Source: an uncultured Shewanella sp. (GTDB lineage: Bacteria > Pseudomonadota > Gammaproteobacteria > Enterobacterales > Shewanellaceae). From it: a stretch of DNA of 64,000 nucleotides. A program made the position numbers and the translations under genes. The notes under the pieces were generated by a model. That model was given only the letters and a program-made list of their open reading frames with translations. It ran no database searches and was not told the DNA's origin. The stretch spans positions 1 to 64,000 of the forward strand of contig NZ_CANMIO010000006.1 of the NCBI RefSeq assembly GCF_947497935.1, in the 5' to 3' direction. This document shows positions 10,914 through 20,165 of this stretch, in pieces (position 1 is the first letter of the stretch; the number at the start of each line of letters is the position of its first letter).

Positions 10914-11399
10914 TTAGTCGATGTCTAGTGGCTCTGGCGACAGGATAATACCTGTGTTGTCTGCGTATACATGATCGCCTGGTAGGAAAGTTACACCACC
11001 AAAGTTAACAGGGATCTCAAGCTCGCCAACGGCATTGCTGTCAGCGCCAACAGGAATCGAGGCTAATGCTTGAATACCTATGTCTAGATCTTCGAGTGCA
11101 TCCACATCGCGAACTGTTCCGTATACAATAATACCTTCCCAGTTATTGGCTACCGCAGCTTCTGCAATTCTAGCATCTAGAAGAGCGCGACGTAGTGAAC
11201 CGCCGCCATCAATTAGTAGTACTTTGCCTTCTCCATCTTCTTGCACTGCATCAATGATAAGACCGTTATCTTCAAAACATTTGATGGTGCTGATAGAGCC
11301 ACCAAAAGAGTTACAACCCCCATAATTACTGAACATGGGTTCGACAACATCTACAACATCGATATAAGTGTCACAAAGTTCTGAGGTGTTGTATTCCAT
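10914..11399 (-). CDS. rraA: Regulator of ribonuclease activity A
   Basis: 161 aa, the same length as E. coli RraA and alike throughout: [55 protein letters not shown] and [16 protein letters not shown]. RraA binds the C-terminal region of RNase E and lowers its activity. Single gene with its own terminator. The window also carries rng (RNase G) and csrD, another RNase E-linked factor, but they are not adjacent. Confidence 0.96.
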   Translation of the reverse strand: MEYNTSELCDTYIDVVDVVEPMFSNYGGCNSFGGSISTIKCFEDNGLIIDAVQEDGEGKVLLIDGGGSLRRALLDARIAEAAVANNWEGIIVYGTVRDVDALEDLDIGIQALASIPVGADSNAVGELEIPVNFGGVTFLPGDHVYADNTGIILSPEPLDID

Positions 11400-11737
11400 A
11401 AGAACACTCCTGATAGATAGAGATGCTCAGAAGTCCGAGCAAACAAGTAATTGCACTCAGTATATAAGGGATTCTTAAAAATAAAAGCGTTATCAATCAC
11501 GCAATTGTCCAATAAGGCACGCTTTGAGCTGGTTGTAGTAATATTTCTTCTTACTGATTAATAAAAGTACTAAAACATGATTCAGGTCATTATATGACGT
11601 TTTTTTATTACCATTGGTGAACATTTTTGTTAGCATGTCATCAGATAATTTAACTTAAACTTTAATTTTGACCCGCTTTAGGGGCACGGATCCCCCAGTT
11701 AGCATAGGGAAGGCATAGGGCCTAAAAAAGGTGCCTT
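11400..11737. promoter_or_regulatory. Divergent intergenic region, rraA / ygjV-like
   Basis: 338 bp between divergent genes, so it should hold both promoters. The last 30 bp before the plus-strand start contain AAGGCA and TGCCTT arms flanking an A-rich AAAAAAGG Shine-Dalgarno, so the ribosome site may lie in a small stem-loop. No confident -35/-10 pair was assigned. Confidence 0.35.
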
Positions 11738-11989
11738 ATGGAAGCTGTTAATACGATTGAAATCATTGGTTATGCCGCCTCAGTGATGGTGGCAATTTCA
11801 CTCATGATGAAAGACATTATTTGGTTGAGATGCCTGAACTTTACTGGCTGTACCCTATTTGTCATCTATGGCGCATCGATTGAAGCTTGGCCAGTGGCAG
11901 GTATGAATGCCTTTGTTGCTTGTATCAACATTTACCACTTACTAAAGCTATACCGTAACCGGAATAGCTCCGAGCTAGTTGCGGAATAA
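11738..11989 (+). CDS. Small inner-membrane protein, YgjV-like
   Basis: 83 aa with three hydrophobic segments, beginning IEIIGYAASVMVAISLMMKD and continuing WLRCLNFTGCTLFVIYG and MNAFVACINIYHLLKLY. This three-helix layout resembles the YgjV/Imp family of small inner-membrane proteins; function unknown. A purine-rich site (AAAAAAGG) precedes the ATG. A weak terminator-like hairpin follows at 12010-12040. Confidence 0.75.
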   Translation: MEAVNTIEIIGYAASVMVAISLMMKDIIWLRCLNFTGCTLFVIYGASIEAWPVAGMNAFVACINIYHLLKLYRNRNSSELVAE

Positions 11990-12009
11990 GCCAAATCATT
12001 TGTGTTAAG

Positions 12010-12040
12010 CCAGCCTACTGCTTTTGCTTTAGGTTGGTTT
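12010..12040 (+). terminator. Possible terminator after the ygjV-like gene
   Basis: Stem CCAGCCTA / TAGGTTGG (one G-U pair) followed by only TTT, so it is a weak candidate. Confidence 0.35.
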
Positions 12041-12210
12041 AGATTGACCAATCATTCACTCTATACAGGTTCGGGTCCTGCCAGATGCTCCTGTCTTATT
12101 AATGCAATTCTTCGCATAAATTCAATGTCATAAAACTATATATAGTCTGTCACCGTCGTGTCATAGAGTTTTCATAGCTTCCTATCATAAGACAGAGGGA
12201 GGCGGAAATA

Positions 12211-12720
12211 ATGACTTCAATAACGTCGTTTGACAGAAAGCTCTACTACTATGTTGTGCAACAAGGCCAACAACACGGACTGCAAACACTCGCATTAAGG
12301 TTATCGGCATCAGGCAATGGGCCTGTGTACTTATATTTAGCAGTGGCATGTCTAATCATAGATAGTCGAGGCGAAGCGTTATTAAACACTATGGTTGCTG
12401 CATATCTTCTTGAGCTGCCACTGTATTTTGCGCTTAAGAATATGATCCGTAGGCCTAGACCATGTCACGCCTTAAGCGATGGAACGGCCAGTTTCGAGCC
12501 AGCCGACAAGTTTAGTCTTCCATCTGGTCATACGGCGGCGGCCTTTGTTATGGCAACCAGTATCTACCTCATTTATCCGCAATTATTTTATATCGCCGTA
12601 GCTTGGGCGTTAGCTATAGGTTTGGCTCGTATAGTGCTTGGGGTTCACTACCCAATGGACATAATCGCTGGTGCAATTCTTGGAATTGTTTCTGTTTTAC
12701 TGAGTCAGCAATTCATCTAG
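12211..12720 (+). CDS. PAP2-family membrane phosphatase
   Basis: 169 aa with several membrane helices. The three motifs of the PAP2 acid phosphatase superfamily are intact: KNMIRRPRP, PSGHT and RIVLGVHYPMD. Such enzymes remove phosphate from phosphatidate, undecaprenyl pyrophosphate or similar lipid phosphates at the membrane. The stop codon lies inside the AGGAGG ribosome site of the next gene, so translation of the two is likely coupled. Partnership with a glycosyltransferase suggests a lipid-carrier or envelope-glycan substrate (inference). Confidence 0.92.
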   Translation: MTSITSFDRKLYYYVVQQGQQHGLQTLALRLSASGNGPVYLYLAVACLIIDSRGEALLNTMVAAYLLELPLYFALKNMIRRPRPCHALSDGTASFEPADKFSLPSGHTAAAFVMATSIYLIYPQLFYIAVAWALAIGLARIVLGVHYPMDIIAGAILGIVSVLLSQQFI

Positions 12721-12728
12721 GAGGCAGT

Positions 12729-13784
12729 TTGCGAATTCTTTATGGTGTTCAAGGTACAGGCAATGGCCACTTGAGTCGCGCACGAGTCATGGCAAAAGCA
12801 CTGCAGCGACAAGGCGTCGATGTTGACTTCTTCTTTTCCGGGCGTACGGCGGAACGTTTCTTTGATATGCAATGTTTTGGTGAGTACCGAGTCCAGTCTG
12901 GACTCACATTTGCGACCGAGAATGGCCGGGTAAGCGTGGCAAAAACTGCAAAAGATAATGCCTGGTTTGGTTTCTTTAGGGACGTAAAGAATCTCGATCT
13001 TAGTGGTTATGATCTTGTATTGAATGACTTTGAACCGGTATCCGCTTGGGCGGCAAAAAATCAAGGCATCCCCTCGATAGGGATCAGTCACCAGGCTGCA
13101 TTGAAGTATGCGGTACCAAAAGTAGGTGATAATTGGCTTAGCGATGCGATGCTAAATTACTTTGCTCCGGTGGATGTTGCCCTAGGTTGTCATTGGCACC
13201 ATTTTGGCTTTCCCATTTTGCCGCCGTTTGTCGAGGTCGATAAGATCGAACAACAGCTAGCCCATCAGATATTAGTCTACTTGCCGTTTGAGTCAGCCGA
13301 TGAGATCGTCAAGTTCCTCGCGCCTTTTGGTGAGTATACCTTCTTGGTTTACCATGCAAGCGAATCTTCGCAAACTCTTCCTGAGCATATTCAGTGGCAT
13401 GGTTTTGATCGAAAGGGTTTTAAGGCGGCGATGGCTAGCTGTGGTGGCGTAATCGGTAATGCAGGATTTGAACTGGCAAGCGAAGCGCTAACCTTAGGTA
13501 AAAAGCTATTAATAAAACCCTTACTCGGTCAGTTTGAGCAGTTATCTAATGTCGCAGCGCTGGAGTTGTTGGGGGCGGCAGAGTGTATGAAGCAGAGTCT
13601 AGAGCCCGATGCCCTACGCCGCTGGCTAAAATCCCCTATGCCTGAGCCGATTTGTTATCCCGAAGTGGGCGATGCGCTAGTCACTTGGTTGTTAAAAGGG
13701 GATTGGAGTCAACCCGAGAGCTTGTGCCTATCATTATGGAAAGAAGTCTCCTTGCCAATGAGTTGGCAGAAGAAAAGCCCTTAG
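12729..13784 (+). CDS. MJ1255/VC2487 family glycosyltransferase, TTG start
   Basis: 351 aa from a TTG at 12729. That start is chosen because a perfect AGGAGG (12719-12724) precedes it and the conserved N-terminus RILYGVQGTGNGHLSRA begins right there; upstream codons in this frame only re-read the PAP2 gene. The GTGNGH loop and the C-terminal GNAGFELASEAL region fit GT-B-fold UDP-sugar transferases of the MJ1255/VC2487 group. The acceptor is unknown. No methionine start fits this N-terminus. Confidence 0.88.
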   Translation: MRILYGVQGTGNGHLSRARVMAKALQRQGVDVDFFFSGRTAERFFDMQCFGEYRVQSGLTFATENGRVSVAKTAKDNAWFGFFRDVKNLDLSGYDLVLNDFEPVSAWAAKNQGIPSIGISHQAALKYAVPKVGDNWLSDAMLNYFAPVDVALGCHWHHFGFPILPPFVEVDKIEQQLAHQILVYLPFESADEIVKFLAPFGEYTFLVYHASESSQTLPEHIQWHGFDRKGFKAAMASCGGVIGNAGFELASEALTLGKKLLIKPLLGQFEQLSNVAALELLGAAECMKQSLEPDALRRWLKSPMPEPICYPEVGDALVTWLLKGDWSQPESLCLSLWKEVSLPMSWQKKSP

Positions 13785-13786
13785 CG

Positions 13787-13824
13787 GCATGGAGGCATGG
13801 AGGCATGGAGGCATGGAGGCATGG
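13787..13824 (+). repeat. 8-bp tandem repeat (GCATGGAG)
   Basis: Four full copies plus six bases of a fifth, starting 3 bp after the glycosyltransferase stop codon. Non-coding; likely a slippage-prone microsatellite. Confidence 0.9.
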
Positions 13825-14003
13825 GTAAGTGTGGTTCGTGGGGTCAATAAAAGTCCTTAGCAGTATGGGGGAATGTGGTTAGCGGGACCAATAAATTTCT
13901 CTATCGGTCTGAATAAAAACCGTCAGTTTAGGTGGGCTATTACCTATCGCTCACATAGGCGTATAATTACTATATCTATCGCCTGAATTTCAATTAGATC
14001 ACT

Positions 14004-14675
14004 ATGCAGCTAAAACCACTCGCTAAAGGACGCTTCCGCTCACTGTGGGAGCAAGAACATGACGCTATTGAGCAGATCATGCGAGAGTGTATTACTGAAA
14101 CAAAAACGGTGGCGGCGCAGCATAAGTTGATGGAGCAAGGTCAGCAAGTGAATGCGCTTATTCTTGTGAAGAAAGGCCGTATCTCTATGGGGTACACAGC
14201 TCGAAATGGTCGTAGTTTTCAGCTTGGAACCATGTCCTGCGACTCACAGCTATTTGGTGAGATGGAGTTTTTTACTGGCTATTTATGTCAACTCGATATC
14301 ATTGCCGAAGAGACGTTGGATATTTCCATTATCAATGGCGATAAACTGCAGCAAGCATTAGTTAAGTCACCACAATTTTCACTGTTTTTTGCCAGTGCGA
14401 TCGCCATCGATTATCAAGACACGGTGGATATCTTTACCCGCCGAATGCTCTACCCCATTGCTTACAATATTGCTTACGATCTATATCATCAGTACCTGAA
14501 TGACCAACCTGTGGAAGGTTTTACTAAGTGTTATTTAGAAGCTGAACGATTCGCGACAACTGATAGAGTCTATCGTCGCGCAATTAAGAAACTCGAAGAC
14601 CTGTCACTTATTAAGCGGGAGAAAGAGGGGCTGATTATTTGTGACTTAGAGGGGTTAAAAGCTTTTATCGAATAG
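14004..14675 (+). CDS. Crp/Fnr-type transcriptional regulator, YeiL-like
   Basis: 223 aa. The N-terminal half is a cyclic-nucleotide-binding-type jelly roll (about 30-140) with LILVKKGRISMGY and LFGEMEFFTGY. The C-terminal half is a winged-helix DNA-binding region with RFATTDRVYRRAIKKLEDLSLIKRE. It resembles YeiL and other Crp/Fnr members of unknown ligand. There is no Fnr-like N-terminal cysteine cluster. It converges on the transporter and deoD genes; control of them is a guess from proximity. Confidence 0.85.
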   Translation: MQLKPLAKGRFRSLWEQEHDAIEQIMRECITETKTVAAQHKLMEQGQQVNALILVKKGRISMGYTARNGRSFQLGTMSCDSQLFGEMEFFTGYLCQLDIIAEETLDISIINGDKLQQALVKSPQFSLFFASAIAIDYQDTVDIFTRRMLYPIAYNIAYDLYHQYLNDQPVEGFTKCYLEAERFATTDRVYRRAIKKLEDLSLIKREKEGLIICDLEGLKAFIE

Positions 14676-14702
14676 CTCCTAGGCAAACTTCACCTAGGAG
14701 CT
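14674..14702. terminator. Hairpin between convergent genes
   Basis: Perfect 10-bp arms AGCTCCTAGG / CCTAGGAGCT with a 9-nt loop, overlapping the regulator's stop codon. No T run on either side, so intrinsic termination is uncertain. Confidence 0.45.
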
Positions 14703-14730
14703 TCGAGTGTATTTACTGTGACTTATCGTC

Positions 14731-15903
14731 TTACGCTGCTTGCTGAGTTAATACCATTTTTTTGCGGTTAGATAACAGCAGCATTGCAATGATCAGTCCG
14801 TAGATCACAGGAATGGCATACATCACAGTTTGTAGGCCGATGATACTTTCAAATAGTGAGCTGATTGCCGGGCTAAACATGGCGCCGGCACTACCACTAA
14901 TTAAGATATAGGACACATTACGGCTGCTGGCATTTTTCACAAACGATACACCGTAAGCGATAAATGCGTTATACAGAGCGGCACAAGCAAAGCCATAACC
15001 ATAGGTTAAGTAGCCAATCCAGCCAAGGTTTTCAGTGGTTACAATAAGGCTGGTGATCACAAACGCTAGCGAAATAACGCCCATCAGGAAGTGCTGGATC
15101 TTAACTCTAGTCACAATCACTGTTGAGACAAGTGCCCCCACGAGTGCGGCAGACCAGTACTGGGTAATGATATTGCCTGCATCTTCAAATGGGATATCGA
15201 ACTTAGTCTTAACGAACATCGGCGCCCAAGTCAGGAAAGTATAAAGCGCTAACATACCGAGGAATAAGCCTAAACCGCCGCTGATGATCCCAAGGTTCCA
15301 CTCAGATTTGTCTTCGCTTTCTTCTGTCTTTCCCTTGGCTTCGCATAGTTCGAAGTTAGTCGCCAGTGCAATCGCAGCTGTAGCTAGGGCTACAACACCC
15401 ACGGCTAGATAACTGTAACTCCAAGATAGTGCGTTGCTAAGTGCATAAGTAGTGATCAATGGGAATACTACGCCAGCCACGTTAAAGGTGGCATCTTGTA
15501 CCACTAACATAGTGCTTTGGATCTTGTCCTTCCAAACTGAAACGACAATGGTACCTGCGATACAAAGGCCGACACCACCACACAGGCCAATCACTGTCAT
15601 TGCTATCATGACCACACTCAGAGAGCTGGTGAAGTGTAGGGTCGCTGCGCTGAGGGCAATGCTGACGTAGCTCAGTAGGGTAATGCGTTTTACGCCGATT
15701 CTTTCAATTAAGAAGAAGGCTGCAATGGTACCAGCTAGGGCGCCACCATTGAGTAATGAGAATATTGAGGCAACTTCATTGACGTTGGCTGAGAACTTAT
15801 CACTAATAGGCTCAATGAGCATACCAAATTGCGTCGCAAAACCCGCCATCACGAAGTTGGCGAGAAAGCTGAGCAAGGTTAAGGAGATTTTATTTTTCAT
15901 CAT
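14731..15903 (-). CDS. MFS transporter, TsgA-like
   Basis: 390 aa with about 12 hydrophobic helices. The N-terminus (SLTLLSFLANFVMAG) and the order of segments resemble TsgA/FGHS-type major facilitators. It lies just downstream of deoD on the same strand, separated by a terminator-like hairpin, so a nucleoside or sugar substrate is plausible but unproven. Confidence 0.82.
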   Translation of the reverse strand: MMKNKISLTLLSFLANFVMAGFATQFGMLIEPISDKFSANVNEVASIFSLLNGGALAGTIAAFFLIERIGVKRITLLSYVSIALSAATLHFTSSLSVVMIAMTVIGLCGGVGLCIAGTIVVSVWKDKIQSTMLVVQDATFNVAGVVFPLITTYALSNALSWSYSYLAVGVVALATAAIALATNFELCEAKGKTEESEDKSEWNLGIISGGLGLFLGMLALYTFLTWAPMFVKTKFDIPFEDAGNIITQYWSAALVGALVSTVIVTRVKIQHFLMGVISLAFVITSLIVTTENLGWIGYLTYGYGFACAALYNAFIAYGVSFVKNASSRNVSYILISGSAGAMFSPAISSLFESIIGLQTVMYAIPVIYGLIIAMLLLSNRKKMVLTQQAA

Positions 15904-15972
15904 CGGTTCCTAATTTTGCTGTATCAAGAGCTAAAAGCTAATTACTAAAACTAATCATTAGAACTAGCTAAT

Positions 15973-16011
15973 AAAAACTAAGCCGCAGGAAGCTAGGCTT
16001 CGAGCGGCTTA
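15973..16011 (-). terminator. Terminator-like hairpin between deoD and the MFS gene
   Basis: On the minus strand, TAAGCCGC pairs with GCGGCTTA, a nested GAAGC/GCTTC stem lies inside, and GTTTTTATTA follows. It would end or reduce deoD transcription before the transporter gene. Confidence 0.7.
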
Positions 16012-16019
16012 TCTAGGAT

Positions 16020-16724
16020 TTACTGACAGGCTGTTTCTAATGCCAGCTCGATCATTTGATTAAAGGTTAACTGGCGAGCCTCTGCACTGGTCTCTTCGCC
16101 AGTTAAGCAGTGATCCGATACCGTTAAAATTGCGAGTGATTCAAAACCTTTGTGGTGGGCAAGACCATATAGGCCGGCAACTTCCATATCCACACCGAGT
16201 ACGCCGAAACGTTCGAGGGCAGGGATCATGTCTTCGTCTGGGTCGTAATACATGTCGCCGCTAAAAACATTACCCACTTTAACGTTGATCTGCTTTTGCT
16301 GTGCAATCATGTAGGCCTTGTGTAGCAGGTCAAAGGTGGCTGATGTTGCCATCTGATAGCCACTGCTGCGCTTAGCATTGGTTGGAGAGTCTGTTCCTGC
16401 GGCTTGAGCTAGAATGACGTCATTGATTTTCACATCGTGCTGAGTCGCACCTAAGCTACCCACACGTATGATGCGTTTTACACCAAAATCTGCGACAAGC
16501 TCATGGGCGTATAACACCATAGATGGGATCCCCATACCGTGACCCATTACAGATATACGCTGACCTTTATAGAAGCCTGTGTAACCTAGCATATTGCGAA
16601 TGTTGGTGACTTCCACCGCATCTTCTAGGAAGTTTTCTGCGATGTATTTTGCGCGAAGCGGGTCGCCCGGCATGATAATGGTTTCAGCGAAATCGCCTGC
16701 TTTGCCACTGATATGTGCAGTCAT
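16020..16724 (-). CDS. deoD: Purine-nucleoside phosphorylase, DeoD type
   Basis: 234 aa from the ATG at 16724, preceded by an AGAGGA site; a longer frame upstream lacks family similarity. Cleaves purine (deoxy)nucleosides with phosphate to base and ribose-1-phosphate. Hexameric-PNP motifs are present: IMPGDPLRAKYIAENFL, GHGMGIPSMVLYAHEL, RVGSLGA, GVDMEVAGLYGLAH and the catalytic Asp in TVSDHCLTGEE. It is not in a deoCABD operon here but paired with an MFS transporter. Confidence 0.96.
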   Translation of the reverse strand: MTAHISGKAGDFAETIIMPGDPLRAKYIAENFLEDAVEVTNIRNMLGYTGFYKGQRISVMGHGMGIPSMVLYAHELVADFGVKRIIRVGSLGATQHDVKINDVILAQAAGTDSPTNAKRSSGYQMATSATFDLLHKAYMIAQQKQINVKVGNVFSGDMYYDPDEDMIPALERFGVLGVDMEVAGLYGLAHHKGFESLAILTVSDHCLTGEETSAEARQLTFNQMIELALETACQ

Positions 16725-16952
16725 GAGTAATCCTCTTTTTTGATTACAGGCGATAGTAATTGTCATAGGAGAATGCATAGAGGACATTAGTCCGCATCGA
16801 GCGATATACGTGCAATTTTTTCTTATACTGATTGTTATTTGGCTCACCGAAAACTTGCTTTTTAGTCGGGGTTTTGTGTTGTTGGGCTGGTAGTAAAAGT
16901 CTGTGGCGAGACTGCGGGCTAAGAGTCTGGGGGGGCGGTATTATTAGCGCTT

Positions 16953-16982
16953 ACAAAAGATCGCCAAGATAGAGGCGATCTT
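16953..16982 (-). terminator. Terminator of the DUF971 gene
   Basis: Arms AAGATCGCC / GGCGATCTT with TTTTG on the minus strand, about 25 bp after the stop. Confidence 0.7.
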
Positions 16983-17005
16983 GAGTTCTTTAGAGCGGAC
17001 AGGGA

Positions 17006-17401
17006 TTACTTGTGGTACTTCACTGCCATATCGATCAGTGGTTCGCGACTAGCTTTAGCGGCGCGAAGTCGAGCAAGGTATTTTTCCCATAAATCCACTT
17101 GATGAGTGGCAAGGTCGTGTAAGACTTTCCAAGAAAACAGTCCGGTATTATGGCCGTCATCGAATGTGATTTTAACGGCGTAATTCCCAACAGGATCAAT
17201 TGCGGTGATATTGACGTTTTTCTTGTGAGTTACAAGTACTGGATTACCGTGACCATGCACTTCGGCCGAAGGCGAATAAACTCGTAGCATTTCACAACTT
17301 AGCTGGTGGGTTTCACCGTTATCGAAAGTTATCTCAAGCTGGCGAGATTTACGTTTTAGCTTTAGCGCTGAAACATTAGGTGTGCTGTTATCTTGAGTCA
17401 T
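17006..17401 (-). CDS. DUF971 / GBBH-like N-terminal domain protein
   Basis: 131 aa. A single DUF971 domain (about 10-105): KRKSRQLEITFDNGETHQLSCEMLRVYSPSAEV, then VGNYAVKITFDDGHNTGLFSW. The same fold begins gamma-butyrobetaine hydroxylases, but the catalytic domain is absent. Bacterial stand-alone forms often occur near hslVU or iron-sulfur-related genes; the function is not settled. It lies 130 bp downstream of hslU, behind a hairpin. Confidence 0.9.
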   Translation of the reverse strand: MTQDNSTPNVSALKLKRKSRQLEITFDNGETHQLSCEMLRVYSPSAEVHGHGNPVLVTHKKNVNITAIDPVGNYAVKITFDDGHNTGLFSWKVLHDLATHQVDLWEKYLARLRAAKASREPLIDMAVKYHK

Positions 17402-17437
17402 CTATTAACCGATATGATTTTAAGAGTGTTAGAAACA

Positions 17438-17477
17438 CAATAGCGATTAAGTCCGTAGATGTCCTTAATCGCTATCA
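17438..17477 (-). terminator. Hairpin after hslU
   Basis: Perfect 12-bp arms ATAGCGATTAAG / CTTAATCGCTAT, loop 12 nt, about 55 bp downstream of the hslU stop. The T run is poor, so it may be a terminator or a 3'-end protecting stem. Confidence 0.55.
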
Positions 17478-17531
17478 CTAATTTTGCCATTAGATTGGCA
17501 ATGAACTTAAGCTTATATTCTTAGCCTTAGC

Positions 17532-18857
17532 TTAAAGAATATAGCGACTTAAGTCCTCGTCTTGCACTAAGTTATCTAGGCTTGCTTTAACATAAGCCGC
17601 ATCGATAACCGTAACAGAACCTGACTTGTCAGACGCTTCGTAAGAAAGCTCTTCCATCAAGCGCTCCATTACAGTGTGTAGACGACGTGCACCGATGTTT
17701 TCAGTGCGCTCGTTAACTTGCCAAGCCGCTTCTGCGATGCTGTCGATACCGTCTTCGGTAAATTCGATCGTGACACCTTCAGTACCCATCAAAGCAATAT
17801 ATTGCTCAGTCAATGAAGCGTGTGGTTCAGTCAAAATGCGTTTAAAGTCACCAGCAGATAATGCATCTAATTCAACACGAATTGGCAGACGGCCTTGTAG
17901 CTCAGGAATAAGATCCGACGGCTTAGACATCTGGAATGCACCCGATGCGATAAACAGGATGTGGTCAGTCTTAACCATGCCGTGTTTAGTGTTAACGGTA
18001 CAGCCTTCTACAAGAGGTAGTAGATCGCGCTGCACGCCTTCGCGAGACACGTCAGGGCCTGATGATTCACCGCGCTTACAGATCTTATCGATCTCATCTA
18101 GGAACACGATACCGTGTTGCTCAACAAGCTCAATCGCTTGCTCTTTTAAGTCTTCTTGGTTAACCAACTTAGATGCTTCCTCTTCAATCAACAGCTTATA
18201 AGCTTCTTTGATTGGCATCTTACGGCGCTTGCTTGCACCCGGTCCCATGTTTTGGAACATGCTCTGTAGCTGGTTAGTCATCTCTTCCATGCCAGGAGGA
18301 GACATGATCTCGATGCCGGCTTGTGGTGCGGCAATATCAATTTCAATTTCTTTATCGTCTAGCTGACCTTCACGAAGCTTCTTACGGAAGATCTGACGAG
18401 TTGCGCTGCTATCTGCTTTTTCGCTATCCCAATCTTCTTTTGGCTTAGGCAGCAATGCATCTAAAATACGCTCTTCAGCAGCTTCTTCGGCGCGGAATTT
18501 ACACTTTTTGATCTGCTCTTCACGGGTTAGCTTGATAGCTGAATCGGTAAGATCACGAATGATCTGCTCAACTTCTTTACCGACATAGCCCACTTCGGTG
18601 AACTTAGTCGCTTCTACCTTGATGAAAGGCGCTTTCGCTAGGCGTGCAAGACGGCGAGCAATCTCAGTTTTACCTACACCGGTTGGGCCAATCATTAGAA
18701 TGTTCTTAGGCGTCACTTCTTGACGAAGGTCGGCAGCAAGCTGCATACGGCGCCAGCGGTTACGCAGGGCAATCGCGACAGAACGTTTGGCTTTTTGTTG
18801 GCCGATAATATGGCTATCTAGCTCGTGAACAATTTCACGTGGTGTCATTTCAGACAT
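17532..18857 (-). CDS. hslU: HslUV protease ATPase subunit
   Basis: 441-aa AAA+ unfoldase that feeds substrates to HslV. Walker [16 protein letters not shown] (about 57-71) is followed by the pore motif [14 protein letters not shown] (GYVG). The I domain spans about 110-240, Walker B is IVFLDEIDK, and sensor 2 is the [14 protein letters not shown] region. The conserved C-terminus DLSRYIL docks into HslV. It lies 49 bp after hslV in the standard heat-shock pair. Confidence 0.98.
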   Translation of the reverse strand: MSEMTPREIVHELDSHIIGQQKAKRSVAIALRNRWRRMQLAADLRQEVTPKNILMIGPTGVGKTEIARRLARLAKAPFIKVEATKFTEVGYVGKEVEQIIRDLTDSAIKLTREEQIKKCKFRAEEAAEERILDALLPKPKEDWDSEKADSSATRQIFRKKLREGQLDDKEIEIDIAAPQAGIEIMSPPGMEEMTNQLQSMFQNMGPGASKRRKMPIKEAYKLLIEEEASKLVNQEDLKEQAIELVEQHGIVFLDEIDKICKRGESSGPDVSREGVQRDLLPLVEGCTVNTKHGMVKTDHILFIASGAFQMSKPSDLIPELQGRLPIRVELDALSAGDFKRILTEPHASLTEQYIALMGTEGVTIEFTEDGIDSIAEAAWQVNERTENIGARRLHTVMERLMEELSYEASDKSGSVTVIDAAYVKASLDNLVQDEDLSRYIL

Positions 18858-18906
18858 AATCTTTCCTCATGCTTTACAGCATTTGTCGTATAAACGAATA
18901 AATCGC

Positions 18907-19431
18907 TTAGTACTTTAATTCTTCAATTGTCTTAAATTGGTTGGTGAATACGCAGATGTCACCAGCAATAGTTAGCGATTTTTCAGCAATTTCGAGTGCA
19001 CTTAAATCAGTGTTTTCAAGTAGTGCAGTCGCTGCCGATTGGGCAAAGTTGCCACCAGAACCAATCGCAATAAGATCATTCTCAGGCTGAACAACATCAC
19101 CGTTACCGGTAATGATTAATGAAGATTCAGCGTCGGCCACGGCAAGTAAAGCTTCAAGCTTGCGCAGAACTTTATCTGAGCGCCAATCTTTAGCCATTTC
19201 AACTGCGGCGCGCATAAGGTGACCTTGGTGCATTTCAAGCTTAGCCTCGAAACGCTCAAATAGGGTGAATGCATCGGCTGTACCGCCAGCAAATCCGGCA
19301 AGCACCTTGTTGTGGTACAAGCGACGAACTTTTCTAGCATTGCCTTTCATAACGGTGTTACCGAGAGAAACTTGGCCATCACCGGCGATAACAACTTGGT
19401 TATTTCGGCGTACTGATACGATAGTGGTCAC
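18907..19431 (-). CDS. hslV: HslUV protease peptidase subunit
   Basis: 174-aa proteasome-beta-like peptidase. The catalytic N-terminal threonine follows the start Met (MTTIVSVRR), and [18 protein letters not shown] and [17 protein letters not shown] match E. coli HslV. It forms a double hexamer inside HslU rings. Upstream is the convergent-spaced ftsN terminator, then hslV-hslU. Confidence 0.98.
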   Translation of the reverse strand: MTTIVSVRRNNQVVIAGDGQVSLGNTVMKGNARKVRRLYHNKVLAGFAGGTADAFTLFERFEAKLEMHQGHLMRAAVEMAKDWRSDKVLRKLEALLAVADAESSLIITGNGDVVQPENDLIAIGSGGNFAQSAATALLENTDLSALEIAEKSLTIAGDICVFTNQFKTIEELKY

Positions 19432-19536
19432 AATAAATCCTCTTCTCTAGCCAGCGACATTATGCCTGCTGGTTGACGATATTAAAGATATGGGGATGGT
19501 GAATTGAATATCAAGGGGTCGGTGGGTTGTAGGCAT

Positions 19537-19566
19537 AAAAAAACGCTGCAAAGGCAGCGTTTTTAT
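19537..19566 (-). terminator. Terminator of ftsN
   Basis: Arms AACGCTGC / GCAGCGTT and a T run on the minus strand, just after ftsN and before hslV. Confidence 0.85.
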
Positions 19567-19579
19567 TAGGGTTGGCGGT

Positions 19580-20155
19580 TTAGCTTTCCCAGAACCAGAT
19601 CTGACAACCGTTAGTACCAGAATTTTGCAGCACATGTCGTTGCCTTTCGGCATCACGTTTCTTGTCGTAAGGACCTAGCACCACCTTATACCAGATGCCA
19701 CTGCTGCCTTGAACTTTACGCACTTGAGCCTCTAGACCTTGGAAAGCGATAATCGCTTTTAACTCATTAGCCTGAGACTCTTTTCTGAACGAGCCACACT
19801 GCATCTGATAAGGACGCTTAGGTTTATCAGAGACTTCAGGGAGATCGACCTCGACCTTCTTGTTCTCTAGCTCTTCAAGATAGGTCCACTCTTCCTTTGG
19901 AACAGGAGGAAGCGCGTCAGGATCTTTCTTGGCAGGCTTTGGTTTTGGCTTTTCTACAACCACTGCGGCTGGAGTCGGTTCATCACTGCTGGCTAAAATC
20001 CATAGTAAATAGCCAAAGCCACCTATGCCTGCAAGCGTGATAAGCAACAGCAGAATAGGAAAGCGCTTAGGAGCGCTCCCTCTTGAGCTCTTTTTGCGAG
20101 CGCTGTTCTTACCTTTTCGAGCAGGCTTACGATTTGCGTAATCACGATTTGTCAT
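19580..20155 (-). CDS. ftsN: Cell division protein FtsN-like, SPOR domain
   Basis: 191 aa. A basic cytoplasmic N-terminus (RKPARKGKNSARKKSS) precedes one membrane helix (about 32-51), a Pro/Lys-rich periplasmic linker and a C-terminal SPOR domain (about 115-190: YQMQCGSFRKESQANELKAI...VVLGPYDKKRDAER) that binds denuded septal peptidoglycan. The layout and the position between argS and hslV match FtsN. It is shorter than the E. coli protein (about 320 aa), mainly in the linker. It lies 10 bp after argS. Confidence 0.9.
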   Translation of the reverse strand: MTNRDYANRKPARKGKNSARKKSSRGSAPKRFPILLLLITLAGIGGFGYLLWILASSDEPTPAAVVVEKPKPKPAKKDPDALPPVPKEEWTYLEELENKKVEVDLPEVSDKPKRPYQMQCGSFRKESQANELKAIIAFQGLEAQVRKVQGSSGIWYKVVLGPYDKKRDAERQRHVLQNSGTNGCQIWFWES

Positions 20156-20165
20156 GAGCTAAAGG

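Noticed and set aside
16725..16847. Longer N-terminus for DeoD
   Set aside because: The extra 41 residues lack similarity to the family, and a good ribosome site precedes ATG 16724.
17674..18201. Plus-strand 175-codon frame opposite hslU
   Set aside because: Shadow of a highly conserved gene, with no recognisable protein and no ribosome site.
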